Shown in pieces: positions 9,965 to 22,050 of a stretch of 64,000 bases of DNA (positions within the stretch are counted from its first letter, which is position 1; each line of letters begins with the position of its first letter). Source of the DNA: Megalopta genalis (taxonomy: Eukaryota; Arthropoda; Insecta; Hymenoptera; Halictidae). Location: NCBI RefSeq assembly GCF_051020955.1, contig NC_135028.1, positions 620,001-684,000 of the forward strand, written 5' to 3'. A model generated the notes under the pieces. The model was not told the DNA's origin, did not search any database, and saw nothing but the letters and a program-made list of their open reading frames with translations. The position numbers were made by a program, and so were the translations under genes.

Positions 9965-11378
9965 TTCCCGCTCGTATTCCGAAGCAAGCAGAAAAATTGA
10001 ACGTACTTTAACTCGTTGAAACAGCCCGCGAACGAAGATGCCTGCGCGAGATCCCATTTTCCCCGTGTCCGGAGCGCGTATCACACTGAAAAACGAAGCA
10101 CCGAAGACTCACCATTTATTCAAGGAACAAACGAGCCGGCGCGTTCCATTCTTCTCGGTTGCGGCGACAGTTTAACAAAAGTCCCCGATGACCGTGCTTA
10201 ATTCACAAGCGGCAGCGTCTGCAAAAGAACCAGAGGGACGGAATCAGGGGAGGATCGGTCGGCCTTTCGCGGAGTAGTTCGCGGCGCGGCCGGCGCTTGT
10301 AAAACCGGTGTTGTCGGAGCTAAATTGCATTTGCATTTTCGAGGGAGGCTCGCCGGTTTACTTTCGAGTTCTCCGTTCTGTTTCATCGGCCGGCCGTAAG
10401 GAAGAGCCTCGAAGCGAAAAAGAAAACATGTCGCGCGCGCGCGATCGCTGCCGAGAGAACACACAGCCGCCTGGAACACCGTCGAGACCTAACTACTTCA
10501 TGAAATTACGTGCAGCGCCGGGCCCCGTTTCCGTGGGACGACGCTGGTCGTGCCTGGAATTTCCTCTCGCGTTTCCAGCACCCGTCGCCCCTTGCACCCC
10601 GCGCGGTCTCCGCGCAGGCAGCAAGCTCGCCCTGTTGCCAGCCTCCCCCCCCTGCGAGCCCCGGTCGCTTTTTAAAACGAAGCCAGAGAAAGAAATTCGT
10701 CGACGGCCAAGAGAATAAATAGTCGCGTTAAACGCGGCGGTTCCGCTGAAAAGGATACGGTGCTCCCGGCACGCCGACCTTTTTCCACCCTTCCTTCCGC
10801 CCCCATAATATTCTACCCTCTCTCCTCCCCTTCTGCCGCGCCATCGTCCGTTATTTTGTCGCGAGACCTGCCCGAGATTGTATGCTCGTTTTCGGGCTGA
10901 TTTATCGTCCCGAATGGACGTATCCCGTAAAATTTATTCGCCTTTGCGACGCCTCGAAATATATCTTTGGAACACAATGCAATTTGTTTAACTCTTATGT
11001 TGCGGCTCGGCAGTTTTCGACCGTTTGTTACCGACCTCGGCCACCGAGCACCAGGTCAAATGCGGATGGATACGAGCATTCGAGTCGAAAGTCTGTCCGG
11101 CGTGCATTAGATAGCAATGTTTATGTAATTTTTCAGGTTTTTGTGAAATACGTTCGTTCACGGTGACGAGAAAACCTTCGCTATTAAACTATTGCATAAT
11201 AGATTACAGTAAATTTTCTGCATGCGCTTTCAATAACCCTAATACAAGGGTTATGGCAAGGCAAATTCAATGTCGTTATTTTATTAAATAGGTTAAATAG
11301 TTTCGCGTATCGTAATTAGCCGTAAATCGTTACGTATGTATAACACGTGCAGATTTTTGCATTTCCACGAAACGTATA
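9965..11378. other. CpG-rich unique block, no supported gene
   Basis: GC-rich between about 10.2 and 10.72 kb, with overlapping open frames on both strands (plus strand 10308-10718, minus strand 10198-10479). The coding potential looks like a composition effect: the products are Pro/Ala/Arg-rich and no motif is seen. AT content rises after 10.9 kb. Confidence 0.4.
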
Positions 11379-11577
11379 AATTAATTATTAGTATTAATAT
11401 CAGTATTAGTATTAGTATTAATAGTAGTATTAGTATTAGTATTAGTATTAGTATTAGTATTAGTATTAGTATTAGTATTAGTATAAGTATTAGTATATTA
11501 ATATTAGTATTACTATTAGTATTACTATTAGTATTAGTATTAGCTTTAGTATTAATATTAGTATTAGTAATATTAGT
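11379..11577. repeat. (ATTAGT)n hexanucleotide array
   Basis: About 200 bp of ATTAGT units with ATTAAT, ATCAGT and ACTATT variants. Because the unit is six bases, both strands read as open dipeptide-like repeats (Ile-Ser or Ile-Leu). These are not genes. Confidence 0.95.
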
Positions 11578-12542
11578 TTCCATTTAGAGCGAGTAAAAGT
11601 TTAGTAGAATAAAGAAAACCGTTCCTTAATTACAATTATGACAGAAGATCAAGAAAATCGTGTCGCGTTATATCAGGAACAGCTCCGACTTTCCAAGTTT
11701 AATGTAATAGTTTAAATAGTCCTCCTTTAATCGACGCAATTGTACGACGGTGTTTCTAAGCGGATTACCGCTCGTGTTGTATAAAATATACTCGCAAACA
11801 ATGCGGTACGGCTGGTTGATTTTGCCAAGTTTGGAACACAGGTGGTATCGTAACTGTATTGTATCGTAATGTTGAGTCAAGGAGTCGTATAATCCCGGCG
11901 GTACCGAGGGACCGGTGTATTGTCCTGTCTGACCGAGTTAGAGTTTCCCAAAAAGCGATCCCCAATGTTATGAAACCGAGCTCAACTTCGAAATTGTGCC
12001 AAGCGTTCGCGATCCACTGCGAGAAGATCTCTCTTCCGATCATTGGTAAATCCACTTCGCTTCTTCGACTAACAAGGAGTTCGCACACTCGAGTCGCCCT
12101 ACTCGATTTTCACGGAAGCACGTTGCATATCCGTTCCGTTAGAATATTCTGTATTCTTTTATATTTTATACAAATATTTCAGAGAGTGTTTTTTTACATT
12201 ATCATTTCCCGGACGCGTCCAATAAAAGTGCAAAAATTAACATACTTTTGCAGTAACATACTTCACGGAACTTCTGTAATTAATGCATGTTAATTTATCA
12301 AGTCTGATATTTTTATGTTAAATTATGGCGAGCATGCATTAACGTTTCGTCGAGCAACATCTACCGATTTTTAATACATTTATGAAATAAATGAATTGTT
12401 TTCCCTGCTCGTTGATCAAAATTTGTTCACGTGGCCACTTTTAATAACTCTTTGCGTTGTAAATTCTCTCAATCACCAAGTGGATCTCGAGAATCCACTT
12501 TGATCTCGCCAAAATCTGTCTCAGTGACAGCTGTTAACAAAG
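11578..12542. other. Unique sequence, no supported gene
   Basis: A 144-codon plus-strand frame (11859-12293) and a 107-codon minus-strand frame overlap over 230 bp with no recognised domain. I see no repeat family here. Confidence 0.45.
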
Positions 12543-12771
12543 TACAGTAATGTCTCCCTTACCGACGCTCGGATCTCCCTTACTGTCCACAAAAATGGGC
12601 AATTTGGGTAGAGAAGATACGATTATTCGAGCCTCGCAGCTCGTTTTTATAGCTGTTGACAATTCATAACTATAACAAACGAACCGCAAGGATCGAATAG
12701 TCGTATCTCCTCTACCTAAATCGTCCACTTTTGTAGACAATCTGAGCGTCAATAAGGGAGACATTACTGCA
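12543..12771. mobile_element. FB1 foldback MITE, full, near-canonical
   Basis: This copy serves as the reference. It begins TACAGTAATGTCTCCCTTAC, with subterminal CGACGCTCGG, then GGCAATTTGGGTAGAGAAGA and TACGATTATTCGAGCCTCGC. The loop is at TATAGCTGTTGACAATTCAT, then the mirrored arm follows, ending GGGAGACATTACTGCA. A short tandem duplication (TCTCCCTTAC, then TCTCCCTTACTG) lies in the left arm. CAGT...ACTG ends next to TA fit Tc1/mariner-type insertion. There is no internal protein, so the family must have been moved by a transposase encoded elsewhere. Confidence 0.93.
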
Positions 12772-14269
12772 CCGCGATTCACGCTTCCTGCGGACGTAAA
12801 AGAAAGCGGAAGAATTATCATTTACTCTAAGCACAAGCTTTCAGTTTAAAAAGCGAATGTTTATTAAAATTCCGGTGGTCCATGGAAGTACATGTCGGCG
12901 TCGTCCACGGTTACATCGCGAAAGCTCGACGTTTAATTCGAAACGAAGACCGAAGCGGGTATTCAAGAACAAAGTGGGACGCATCGAGCAGCCTCGGATG
13001 TCCCGGTGTCGTCCGAGGATTAACGCGAGACGGACAGCTGTGCTGCAACAGAATATCCTTGTTTCACGGAATAAAAGCAACGAAACGATTTTCGATACTC
13101 TATTTACCGGAGATACTCGGCGCACGCGACGCGACCCGACGGGACAGGACACGAGACGGGGTTTGGGAAGAGTGAGGCGGCGGGCGCGGGGGACGACGGC
13201 TCGTTTTCAAAGTGATTCGTTATCACGCGATTAGCACGAGCACGCGAGCTTAATTTAAGCTAAGCTGGAGGAAAAGTTCGTCCGGCTAATGAAGACCGAT
13301 CGCCCCGGACAGAAACTGGGGCGTGAGCTTTTATCGTCCCTCTAATTGGATTAGAGAAAATAATTCCGGCTTCCGTACCATTGCTTGCGATAACGCGTCT
13401 CACAGAAGCGTATGCTAATTTTTGCTAATGGACTCGCGGCTGTCCCGCCGCCTAAATCACCGCTTCTTTAATTCAGTATCCGCCGTAGCAGCCTCGTCTT
13501 TGCGGCAACGGGGACGTTCGCTTCGTCGACGGTGACCCAACGTTGGTCGCCGACACAACGGCACGCGATTTCTTCCCGCGGACACGTTAAACGGCGTGCA
13601 CGCTGGATGATCGGACACGAAAGTGAACGGTCCCGAATAAAGGCTGTTTGATAGGATAAGTAGATAGCGTCTGGTTTCAGCCCGACAAGCTTATTAGAAA
13701 CCAATAATTGGATTTCGAATCCCGTCTGCGAACCACAATCGGCTTTGGTTCCCACGGCCGCGTGGCGTGTTTCGTTTTCAAGCGCGGTTCATTCCGGGCG
13801 GACGAAAACTATGAACGATGCGAATCGTTCGGTTGCCGACGAAAAAAGAGATCCGCGCATTGACAATACTTTTTTTTATCTAGTTACTTGCTTCAGTTTA
13901 TTTTGTATCGCAGTAGCTAGTTTTTTATATCCAGAAGAAAGAAGTGCAGTAATTTCTCCCAGAAATGTTTTACGATAATCAATTATTAGAATCGAAGTAA
14001 GAATCGGTGGAAGTTGAAAGCAGTTTCCAGATGATCCATTTCTGGAGGAATAAGTAAAACGGATTCTATTCCCAGCTCCGTGGAAGTGGAGTAACGCGTG
14101 TCATTGATCCGACAATAATAGATGAATAGGGTTCCTGCTGCTTGATCAATACCGCAAGCCCGGTTCGCGATCATTCGAATTGCCAGGGATCAATTTTTCA
14201 AAGGATTGTTACTCGAGTCGTCGTCCTCCTTCTGAACGAAGTTCGCGTAAATCTTAATGAGATACTTGA
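12772..14269. other. Unique sequence, no supported gene
   Basis: Overlapping frames on both strands lie at 12841-13234; the products are Arg-rich and CpG-driven. TGCAGTAATTTCTCCC at 13946 resembles an FB1 terminus but has no matching arm. No gene is recognised. Confidence 0.4.
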
Positions 14270-14435
14270 TACAGTAATGTCTCTCTAATTGACGCTCAGA
14301 TTGCACACGAAAATGGACAATTTGGGGAGAGGAGATACGATTGATTTGAGTCTTGCGCCTCGTTTTATAGTTACGAATTCTCAACAACTATAAAAACGAG
14401 CTGCAAGGCGCGAATAATCGTGTGCAAAGGGTTAA
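14270..14435. mobile_element. FB1 copy truncated and joined to a PB1 terminus
   Basis: A good FB1 left arm, loop and first part of the right arm (GAGCTGCAAGGCGCGAATAA) stop after TCGTG. The sequence continues directly as TGCAAAGGGTTAA, the outer 13 bases of PB1. The expected TCTCCTC...ATTACTGTA half is missing. The junction is therefore a chimera of two families. Confidence 0.8.
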
Positions 14436-16089
14436 TCGTTTATACGCGACTTCGTAACTTTTACGAAGCTCTTTCGACGAAAATTCCCTTTGGCCTAAAC
14501 GAAAATTTGCGCAGAAAATTTGTGCGTAGAGCGGACGCTGCCGACGCGGCGTTGTTAAACGACTCTCTCTCTCTGGATTTTCTAATAATTTCCGGGGCGT
14601 AATTCCCCGATCGAATTCGTCCGGCGGACGGGCCGAAAATATCTGGACGTTGACGTATGGTCCGACACGTCAGTTAGAAGCTTCTTCGGGGATGAGTAAT
14701 CGAAATCCACGTCGAAACTTTTCGAATCAAGGCTCGATGCCCGAATAAACGGTGAATTTTAGTTATCTGCGGCCAACCAGGCCAGACGCGCGCGGTGCCA
14801 TACGCGCGACCGTTCGTACGAACGTTCCACAAACTAAATCGGCATCCCCTATCGACATTTAATTTCCCGTGGCCCGGGCGAACGTAAATTCGCCGGCGGG
14901 ATACGTCCGTGATGCTACGGCCAACACGGCGGAGACGATAATCGTGACGTATCTTTGACTGTGCCCCCTTCGTTTGACATTTCTCGGACCAGTGAAATTT
15001 CGCGAGATTTATACGATCCCGTGAAATTCCGGCCGGAAGTCTATTCCCGTGCGCAAACAGAGCGTACAATGAATGTTGAGCAAACGGGAACGATAAACCG
15101 GAATAGCTGGAATAACGAGCGCGGAAAAAAGACTGTCGGTCCGTGGGAGTCGGAGCAATAATTGGTCAAGATTCGGCGAATTCGCGATTACGCGAATCCG
15201 TCTTTATTTAATAGGCAAATTTGTAGTCGACGAAACGTTGTCGGGCGCGTCCGTTTCGATGAATCCGGACGCTTCGAGAAGGGTTGAAAACACTCCGGTT
15301 TCACGGGCCGCAATTCTCGGAGGACGGTCCAAGCCGCGCGTTTTAAGGAAGAGTACATATTTTAAGAGAGGACAATGGACATTTAATTGGAAAAGAAAGC
15401 AAAATTGCAGCCCGGTTTCGTAACATTAGCGAGGAAAATTGCAGCTCGTTTCGCGCAATTCCTTGCGCGGTCGCGATTTCCTTTGGCCACTGTCGTGTCC
15501 AGCGAGAGAGAGAAAGAGAGAGAGGAAGGGGGGGGGGACTGGAAGCGATTACATTTAAATGACAAAGGAACCATTCATTTTTGCAGGTCCGGCCTACTTT
15601 TTCGCCCGCTAACGTGTACGCAAACGGAAAGTACACGGGGAACTTCTAGCGGCGCGCTATTGTCTCGCGATGTAAATTCAGCCCCGGCCGCCCAACGGAG
15701 ATTACAAGAAGAGTCGCAATACTCGTCCCGAGGTTATGTCGCATGCGTGTGCCTCGCTGGCCCGCATTATAACCCGAAACCCCTCGGTTACGGGGGGTCC
15801 AACGCGACCCCTCGCGTTGCCTCTATTTCGAACGAACCGGTCAAAATATTTCGGTAAACGTAATCGTTGAACGCATATTTCCGGATCGACGAACCTCGTT
15901 ATTTATTATCATTGGACTGCGGATCTGTATGCATTTACGCCTCGAGCAGATTTTTAAACTATCAAATTTGAATATTTTGCCAAAGGGGTAGGCCATTTTT
16001 TTATTAGAGAAGAAGATTTTTTATACAATTACTGCTGTATTGCTTATCTCCTTAGTAATGAAATAGCTGGATGCTAATAATAAATAATT
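14436..16089. other. Unique sequence, no supported gene
   Basis: The segment has moderate GC content. A 131-codon minus-strand frame (14674-15069) and a 156-codon plus-strand frame (15387-15857) carry no recognised domain, and the second crosses a GA microsatellite. Nothing further is identified. Confidence 0.4.
15503..15538. repeat. (GA)n tract followed by a G run
   Basis: GAGAGAGAGAAAGAGAGAGAG is followed by AAGG and a run of G. Confidence 0.9.
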
Positions 16090-16209
16090 AGAATTTATAG
16101 AATTTATAGAATTATAGAATTTATAGTTTTTGTAGAATTTATAGAGATCATAGAATTTATAGAATTTATAGAATTTACAAAATTTATAGAATTTATAGAA
16201 TTTATAGAA
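16090..16209. repeat. 9-bp AGAATTTAT tandem array
   Basis: About 13 units of AGAATTTAT with 8-bp and substituted variants over 120 bp. The 9-bp period keeps the frame open on the minus strand, giving a Phe-Tyr-Lys repeat that is not a gene. Confidence 0.95.
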
Positions 16210-16783
16210 TAGAACGTTCTCCTTGCCAGTATATTTCAAGGCCACTGAAATCGGCGTCGCGCACCCCTTTCTACATAATTACCTTGGCCGTCTGTAATTT
16301 GATATCCCGTAGAATACCATCGCCATGATAAACGACAACGTATTATAATATCGTGCCAGCATATTTATATCGCCGCCCTTATGAATCTGCACCGGCACAC
16401 TTGACACAGTTCCATTTCTGCGGAAGTCCGCAAGAAAAATGCTCCGAGGAAAATTTCTATTGTCCAAGAGAATTTCTATTGTGCGGCAGCTCCAGTTTTG
16501 AAAAATGAAACACCGCGGAAGTGGCGGGGCACCCTTTCCGCTAGAGTTGCGGTCTGGTTTCGTTCGATCAAACTTCTATTATTTTTACGGTCTCCCCGGC
16601 CAAATGTTTCCATCCTTTTTCAAACCCAGTTTCCATGTATTAGAAACGGGGGAGAGAGGAAAGTACAGACGGCCGAGCTAACCGTAAAAAGCGTAACCGA
16701 TAATAGGCAGCTCCTAGAAAATGGTATATCGAAACTTCTGCAAGACTTCTGGTTCGATAAAATAATAGAACCGCGTTTCAGAG
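16210..16783. other. Unique sequence, nothing recognised
   Basis: Short frames only, with no repeat-family match. Confidence 0.5.
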
Positions 16784-16986
16784 TACAGTAAAGTTTCTCT
16801 AATCGACGCTCGGATCGTCCACTACAATTGGCGCCCAGATTACGCACAAAAACGGACAATTTTTTATGGTTATCGATTGTCAACAACTATAAAAACGTGC
16901 CACAAGGCTCTCGCAAAAGTACCTCCTCTTCCCAAATTGTCCACTTTTGTGTAAATCCCTGCGTCGGTAAGGGAGACATTACCGTA
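16784..16986. mobile_element. FB1 foldback MITE, full, internally shortened
   Basis: The ends are TACAGTAAAGTTTCTC and GGGAGACATTACCGTA. The left arm has the same doubled subterminal unit as the copy at 5294 (GTCCACTACAATTGGCGCCC). The GAGGAGATACGATT inner stem is deleted on the left side only, so the right-arm sequence CCTCCTCTTCCCAAATTGTC is unpaired. Confidence 0.88.
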
Positions 16987-17715
16987 GCCGAAAATACGAT
17001 GTTTTCGCCTACTCGCCCAAACAACCGGACAGCGAACGACCCGTAGAAAAAAATGTGGGTCGCGATATCAACCGACCCGGTTCCCATTTCTGATCTCTCC
17101 CGTTTCCGGAGGAGGAGAACTAGCGGCGCGGATCGACCGCGCGGCGATGCAAATTTTTGCCGCGTCGCTGGAGCTTTCGAGGACAATCACGGCCACTCGT
17201 TTCGAGTCGTGGCTCTACTCTAAACACATGCGACCGCATTATGCGCCGTAACTAGGCCCGTTACCGGCACTCCGGAGGTTAAAGAGACAATCGAAGCCGG
17301 GCCGGAAGCTCGTTGCTACGGGGCTTTCGAGGCGGCTCCGCGGCAAAATATTTGAGCGCGCGCTATAAACGTTTACCGTGGCCCTCCCCTCGTGCAGCGG
17401 CGTCGCCTACGCATAGTGAAACGGCGGGGCTCTTTGCCGATAACACTCTTCTCCCTTTCGAGCCGCCCTTTAATCTCCGAGACCGACCTATACTCCGCAA
17501 CTTAGTTCCCGGCCAGACGATTATTGTCATTAGCCGGCTTGTCGAATCTCCGCTCGAGCCCATTATTTGATCCTCTAACGAGCCAAGTGGAGTATACGTC
17601 CGTTAAGACGCCTGATCGCTGTTTCTATGGATTTTCTAAGTACGTCGGATGGACGTACAGCCTCGATTATCCGGCATCGAGCTCAGCCTCTCCATTATCG
17701 GGTGTTATTCTAGGA
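16987..17715. other. CpG-rich unique sequence, no supported gene
   Basis: Frames on both strands at 17313-17570 overlap each other; no domain is recognised. Confidence 0.45.
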
Positions 17716-17823
17716 TACAGTAACGTCTCTCTAATTGACGCTCAGATTGTCCACAGAAATGGACAATTTCGGAAGAGGAGACGCGATTATTCGAACTGCT
17801 TTACCGTTTATTTTTATAGTAAT
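17716..17823. mobile_element. FB1 left-half copy
   Basis: TACAGTAACGTCTCTCTAAT through GGAAGAGGAGACGCGATTAT to the start of the loop (TTTTTATAGT). The right arm is absent. Confidence 0.85.
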
Positions 17824-18683
17824 AACCCCTTATAATATAATTTTGCGGCACCCGGTGCCTCCTGAGAATCCGCTCGGCGTCGATCTTAGGTTAGCCGTCG
17901 ATCGCGGAGAACCGTGTCTCAGATATGGAATAGGCGACGAATATCGTTGCCGCGCGAGAAAAACGAATCAGGCCTCGGCGAGCAGCTCGAATTAATCAAT
18001 GCTCGCCGGTAGCGCGGCAGCCGCCCGGGGCCACTTTATTCCTCTCACCTCGGAAAAATTGCAACCGCCACAATTTGTCTCCCGGCACTCCCGTCTGGCC
18101 CGCTTGTAAATTGCAACGAGATATTTCTTGGGGGAACGACCGGGGCTCCGGATGAATTTGTCTCGGTGTTGCGCGCCGCGTCGGAATGCTTATCGGTCCG
18201 CGCGCGTAACCGTGGAGAGCCGGCGCGGCGCGCGTTGTCCCGGTGATTATAGCGATTCAGAAATCGAATCGGCGACCGCATGCGTCCAGCTGTAACCGTG
18301 GCTTTAATTAAGTTTTAATGCGGCAGTGATCCGAACCGTGTTTCCACGGCACGATTCCATGGATTCACGGTTGCGCGCGGCTAATTTTCCGGGCACCGCG
18401 AACCCGACGCGACGCGACGCAACGCGCCGTGTGTTCTGTAAACAATGTGGTCGTCGATCGATGTACTGGGTGGTCGGTCACTTTTCAATTGTTCTCTCCG
18501 ATCTGTTTCGTTGGCTGCTAATGCGCGCGGTGCGCAAGGCTGCGAGGAAAAACGTTGCAGAATTTCGAAAAGTTCGACTTGACGCGTTCGAACGGCGCAT
18601 CTTGTAATAACAGAGCACGTTTTCCTCGATTTATGCATGCTGGCAATTTCATTTAACCTAACGTAAGCTCGTGTACAGATTAT
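17824..18683. other. Unique CpG-rich sequence, nothing recognised
   Basis: Short overlapping frames; GACGCGACGCGACGCAACGC near 18407 is a small 5-bp repeat patch. Confidence 0.45.
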
Positions 18684-18797
18684 GGCGTCAAGTGGTCTTC
18701 GAATTGCCTTCGAATCGTGTCAAGTGGCCTCCGAATTTCCTCCGAATTGATTTGGAATCGTCGCGGTGGTCTCCGAATTGCCTACGAATCGTGGCAA
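18684..18797. repeat. MS32 minisatellite array, short
   Basis: About three units related to CCTCCGAATTGCCTTCGAAT followed by CGTGTCAAGTGG (32 bp). Variants include CCTCCGAATTTCCTCCGAAT. The array ends CGTGGCAATACAGTCTTCTC, where the TACAGTCTTCTCTTAAT part faintly resembles an FB1 end. Confidence 0.85.
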
Positions 18798-19363
18798 TAC
18801 AGTCTTCTCTTAATCGCTTCAATATATTAAAAATATATTTTCGAGTGCAAACATCCGCACCGTCGAATACTAATCCAGCTAAATGCGAACGCACCCAGAG
18901 AAACATTATCGCGTTCGTCTTTAATATACCATCTTCCACCGTTTCACGGCTGTATATTTCCAGCCGGGACCGATGCATCGAAAATCGAAAATATTCGGAA
19001 GTAATATTTCTGTTCTGTTATGAAATATCAATGATCGATCAGAAGCTAGGTAACGAGAAACCGGGAACGTGGGTTGCCTTCGATAGAGAAACTAGGAGCT
19101 AGAACCTCTGATAAAAATTCTATTTTCCAGAACCCGATACCAGGATCTACAATTGATTTTCATTATCGGTGCACGTTGTTGCATCTCTATTCCTGTCTCT
19201 GTGTTATCCGTTCGACGCGCGAGCCACCGTATTTCGACGAGGCAACACACCATCCGTGTAATTACATTCCGCGATATTAACGTCGCCGGCGGAACGATGA
19301 AATACGACGATTTACAGTTGTAATTTTTCTAAGAAACGCGCGGATATTTCCGCCGGATGAAAA

Positions 19364-19411
<48 letters not shown>

Positions 19412-19782
19412 GTCACGCTGATTAATCGTGTTCCACTGACATACCGATACATCCGTTTTCTCGCGCTGCCAGCCATTGCCTAGCCGATGTATCGATCAAT
19501 CCAGCGGAGCTTCCGTAAGCGTGAGATACATCAATGCTCCGCGGAACGTGGATCACGAATATCCATTTATTTACAACAGTTGTGTTGCCGCGCTTTTTTC
19601 GATGCGCGAGACACCTTCGAATTCTTGTATCATCGACGGGCTTATTTCTCGCTTTTTTTCTCTAAGAATAACATACTTAAAGTATACCTAAAACTGCCGT
19701 GTCACCAGTGTATGTGTGACCAAATTATTTGCTCGGAGGAAACCCTTGTACGAAAGTGTGCAGGGTGTCCCGTAATTAAATT
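18798..19782. other. Unique sequence between MS32 arrays
   Basis: It holds a long CT microsatellite and, just before the next array, GTGCAGGGTGTCCCGTAATT, which resembles the CAGGGTGT terminus of FB2. No gene is recognised. Confidence 0.5.
19366..19408. repeat. (CT)n microsatellite, about 21 units
   Basis: Uninterrupted CT dinucleotides. Confidence 0.97.
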
Positions 19783-19965
19783 GTCTTCGAATCGTGGCAA
19801 GTGGCCACCAAAGTGCCTTCGAATAGTGGCAAGTAGCCTCTAAATTGCCTTCGAATAGTGGCACGTGGCCTCCGAATTTCCTCCGAATTGCCTTCGAATC
19901 GTGTCAAATAGCCTCCGAATTTCCTCCGAATTGACTTGGACTCGTGTCACGTGGCCTCCGATTGG
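19783..19965. repeat. MS32 minisatellite array
   Basis: Five to six diverged 32-bp units, some with an extra 11-bp block (CCTCCGAATTT before CCTCCGAATTG). It begins abruptly after a CAGGGTGT-type end. About 75 bp downstream there is a decayed FB1 right-arm piece. Confidence 0.9.
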
Positions 19966-20039
19966 CAAAAATTCCAAATAAAAAAATTTAAGTCATCGTT
20001 TTTGTCCCAACATTACTATGAATTCGTATTAATTCATAT

Positions 20040-20090
20040 TTCTATAAAAACGAACCGTGAAACTCGAAGAATCGTGTCCGAGTGTCCGGC
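20040..20090. mobile_element. FB1 right-arm fragment
   Basis: TTTCTATAAAAACGAACCGT continuing to GAAACTCGAAGAATCGTGTC matches the FB1 sequence just after its loop, then diverges. Confidence 0.55.
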
Positions 20091-21394
20091 GATTACCGTT
20101 TTCAATTCCGAGCTCCGTGCCTTCTAGGGAGAATTCGCTATATCATTGAAGTTCCACTCGTTAAGTGGCGAGTTTTCCTCGTCTACTGGCGACTCGGAGG
20201 TGAAAGAAGCATTATTAGCAAGTTCTCGACAAACAAATCCCAGAAAAACACGCAATATCTTCGGACTCGGGCGACTCGCTTCCGCCTCGTAACAAGAGAC
20301 ACTTTGCAAAATGGAAAAGTCAGGGAGTAGGTTATGTTATTTAGGTCGAACTGCAAAGACACGCATTCTTCCTCCACTTTACGGTCGCATTCTGTAAGAC
20401 GGGGGTTTTCTCCAGGATGACCTGACATTTCCACGAGTCATCCGCCGAAATTCTTCTAGGCACTTTGCATACCTCGGACCCACCCTCGGGACGACGTACG
20501 CCGTTCAACGTTCGCATGAAAATTGCGTTCGCCAAAATTCGTCGGGCACGCGAATGCCTCGCCTAACAAATCGTTCCAACGAAATCATTGTAAACCGACG
20601 GTTTACAATACTGCGTATATAATTGAAAGCTGATATCAGCGTTCTTCGAAATTGCCGGGAAAATTGCGAGAACAATTTTCGACCAATTGTTGGTCTCGTT
20701 CGAATTTCTAATTAGACGGGGCGTCGTCTAGTTTGAGATATCGCATTCGCAGCACTCTCTGTGTGCGATGCACCGCGTGAAACTGCAGCTGACTTCATCT
20801 CGCATGCATTCTACATCGAACGTTAACTCGGCAAGTGTCGTTTATAACTCACGGTATAACCTAATGTAAATGAACCTATCGCTGAAACTTCTTGCTTACA
20901 CAGTGTTTCTGGATGTTAATACTTTTCACGACTTTATTATTATTAATTTGATCGAACACGCAGTACTCGCTAGAGTCGAAAGCTTTTACGATTTTATCGG
21001 TGCTCTTTTTCGAACATCGTCGAACAATTTAGTTTAGTTCCCCAACTGGAAAAGTTGAATATTCGATGTGAAAAATCGATATCTCGTTTCACAAAATTAT
21101 AACGAAACAAAGTAGAATTTTTTCTGGTGTACGATCGTTAAAGTTACTCGCGGCGCGTTACGCTTGCATTTCTGGCGAAGGTTGTACCCGAGAATTTTAT
21201 TAGGCAATAAAGCGTTCCCAGTGTATTATCAGAGCAATAATTCACGCATTGCTGCTCGCCGACGTTGGCGCGCCGACGAATACAATTTCCACGGTGCATT
21301 AAACAAATACACACTTATCGGTTAAACAACAGACAACGAATTCAAATTTCCTTACGGAGCAACTTCGATGGATATTGTTACGGAGCACCCGATA
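20091..21394. other. Unique sequence, nothing recognised
   Basis: Short frames only. GTAAACCGACGGTTTACAAT near 20591 is a small perfect hairpin (GTAAACCG / CGGTTTAC). Confidence 0.5.
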
Positions 21395-21682
21395 TTAACT
21401 CTTTGCACTCGAGTGGTGACTCTGAGGCACCACTAAAATTGTTACACCATGTTCCAAGATAATATTTATATTATATTATAATATAATATATAATATATAA
21501 TATTTTTATATTATCAAAGCTTTGATATAAAAAGATTGTTAAAAGTCTAACTGTCGTACGAGTCGCAAGACTATAAATTTCATATGCATAAAATGCACTT
21601 TATTATATAAAATGGAAAGACTATAAGTCAGAAAAGTTAATTTAGATTTACAGTTCAAATGGCTTCGAGTGCAAAGGGTTAA
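21395..21682. mobile_element. PB1 piggyBac-like MITE, complete
   Basis: It runs from TTAACTCTTTGCACTCGAG to CTTCGAGTGCAAAGGGTTAA, 288 bp. The left end has one substitution (CTC for CCC). The GAGGCACCACTAAAAT subterminal block is shared with the copies at 1658 and 58935. The middle contains an expanded AT tract (about 21460-21512) and no coding frame. Confidence 0.85.
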
Positions 21683-22020
21683 TATTGATATATACTTAAT
21701 TAATACTGCGCTATTTTCGCGACGCGACGTTCCCCCGCGCGCATAAAAATTAATTCCCCATAATGGAAAACAAACGCGCGCGGCTTTCATTTCGCCGCGG
21801 AAAGAGTCGGGCCCCGTGCGAATAAACAACAATCGGCGCCGGCCAGCGTTTAGATATCGGCGAGCCGGGGATTCGATAAATAAACGAGTTACATGGTCGC
21901 GGTCCAGCGTTCGGTCGATAAACGAGACCAATTACGAGCGGCACGCCCGTGTCGTACAACCGTCGCGAAGATCGCGGACGTCCGCTTCGATATGAAACGG
22001 TCTGTGAAAGATTTAAAGGT

Positions 22021-22050
22021 CGTCCTTCCTTCCTTCCTTCCTTCCTTTCC
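22021..22050. repeat. (CCTT)n tetranucleotide repeat
   Basis: About six CCTT units. Confidence 0.9.

Noticed and set aside
11293..11587. Ile/Ser and Ile/Leu repeat frames on both strands
   Set aside because: Translation of the ATTAGT hexanucleotide array.
13946..13975. TGCAGTAATTTCTCCC as an FB1 copy
   Set aside because: Only the terminal 16 bases resemble FB1 and no arm or loop follows.
16021..16245. Minus-strand Phe-Tyr-Lys repeat frame
   Set aside because: Translation of the 9-bp AGAATTTAT array.
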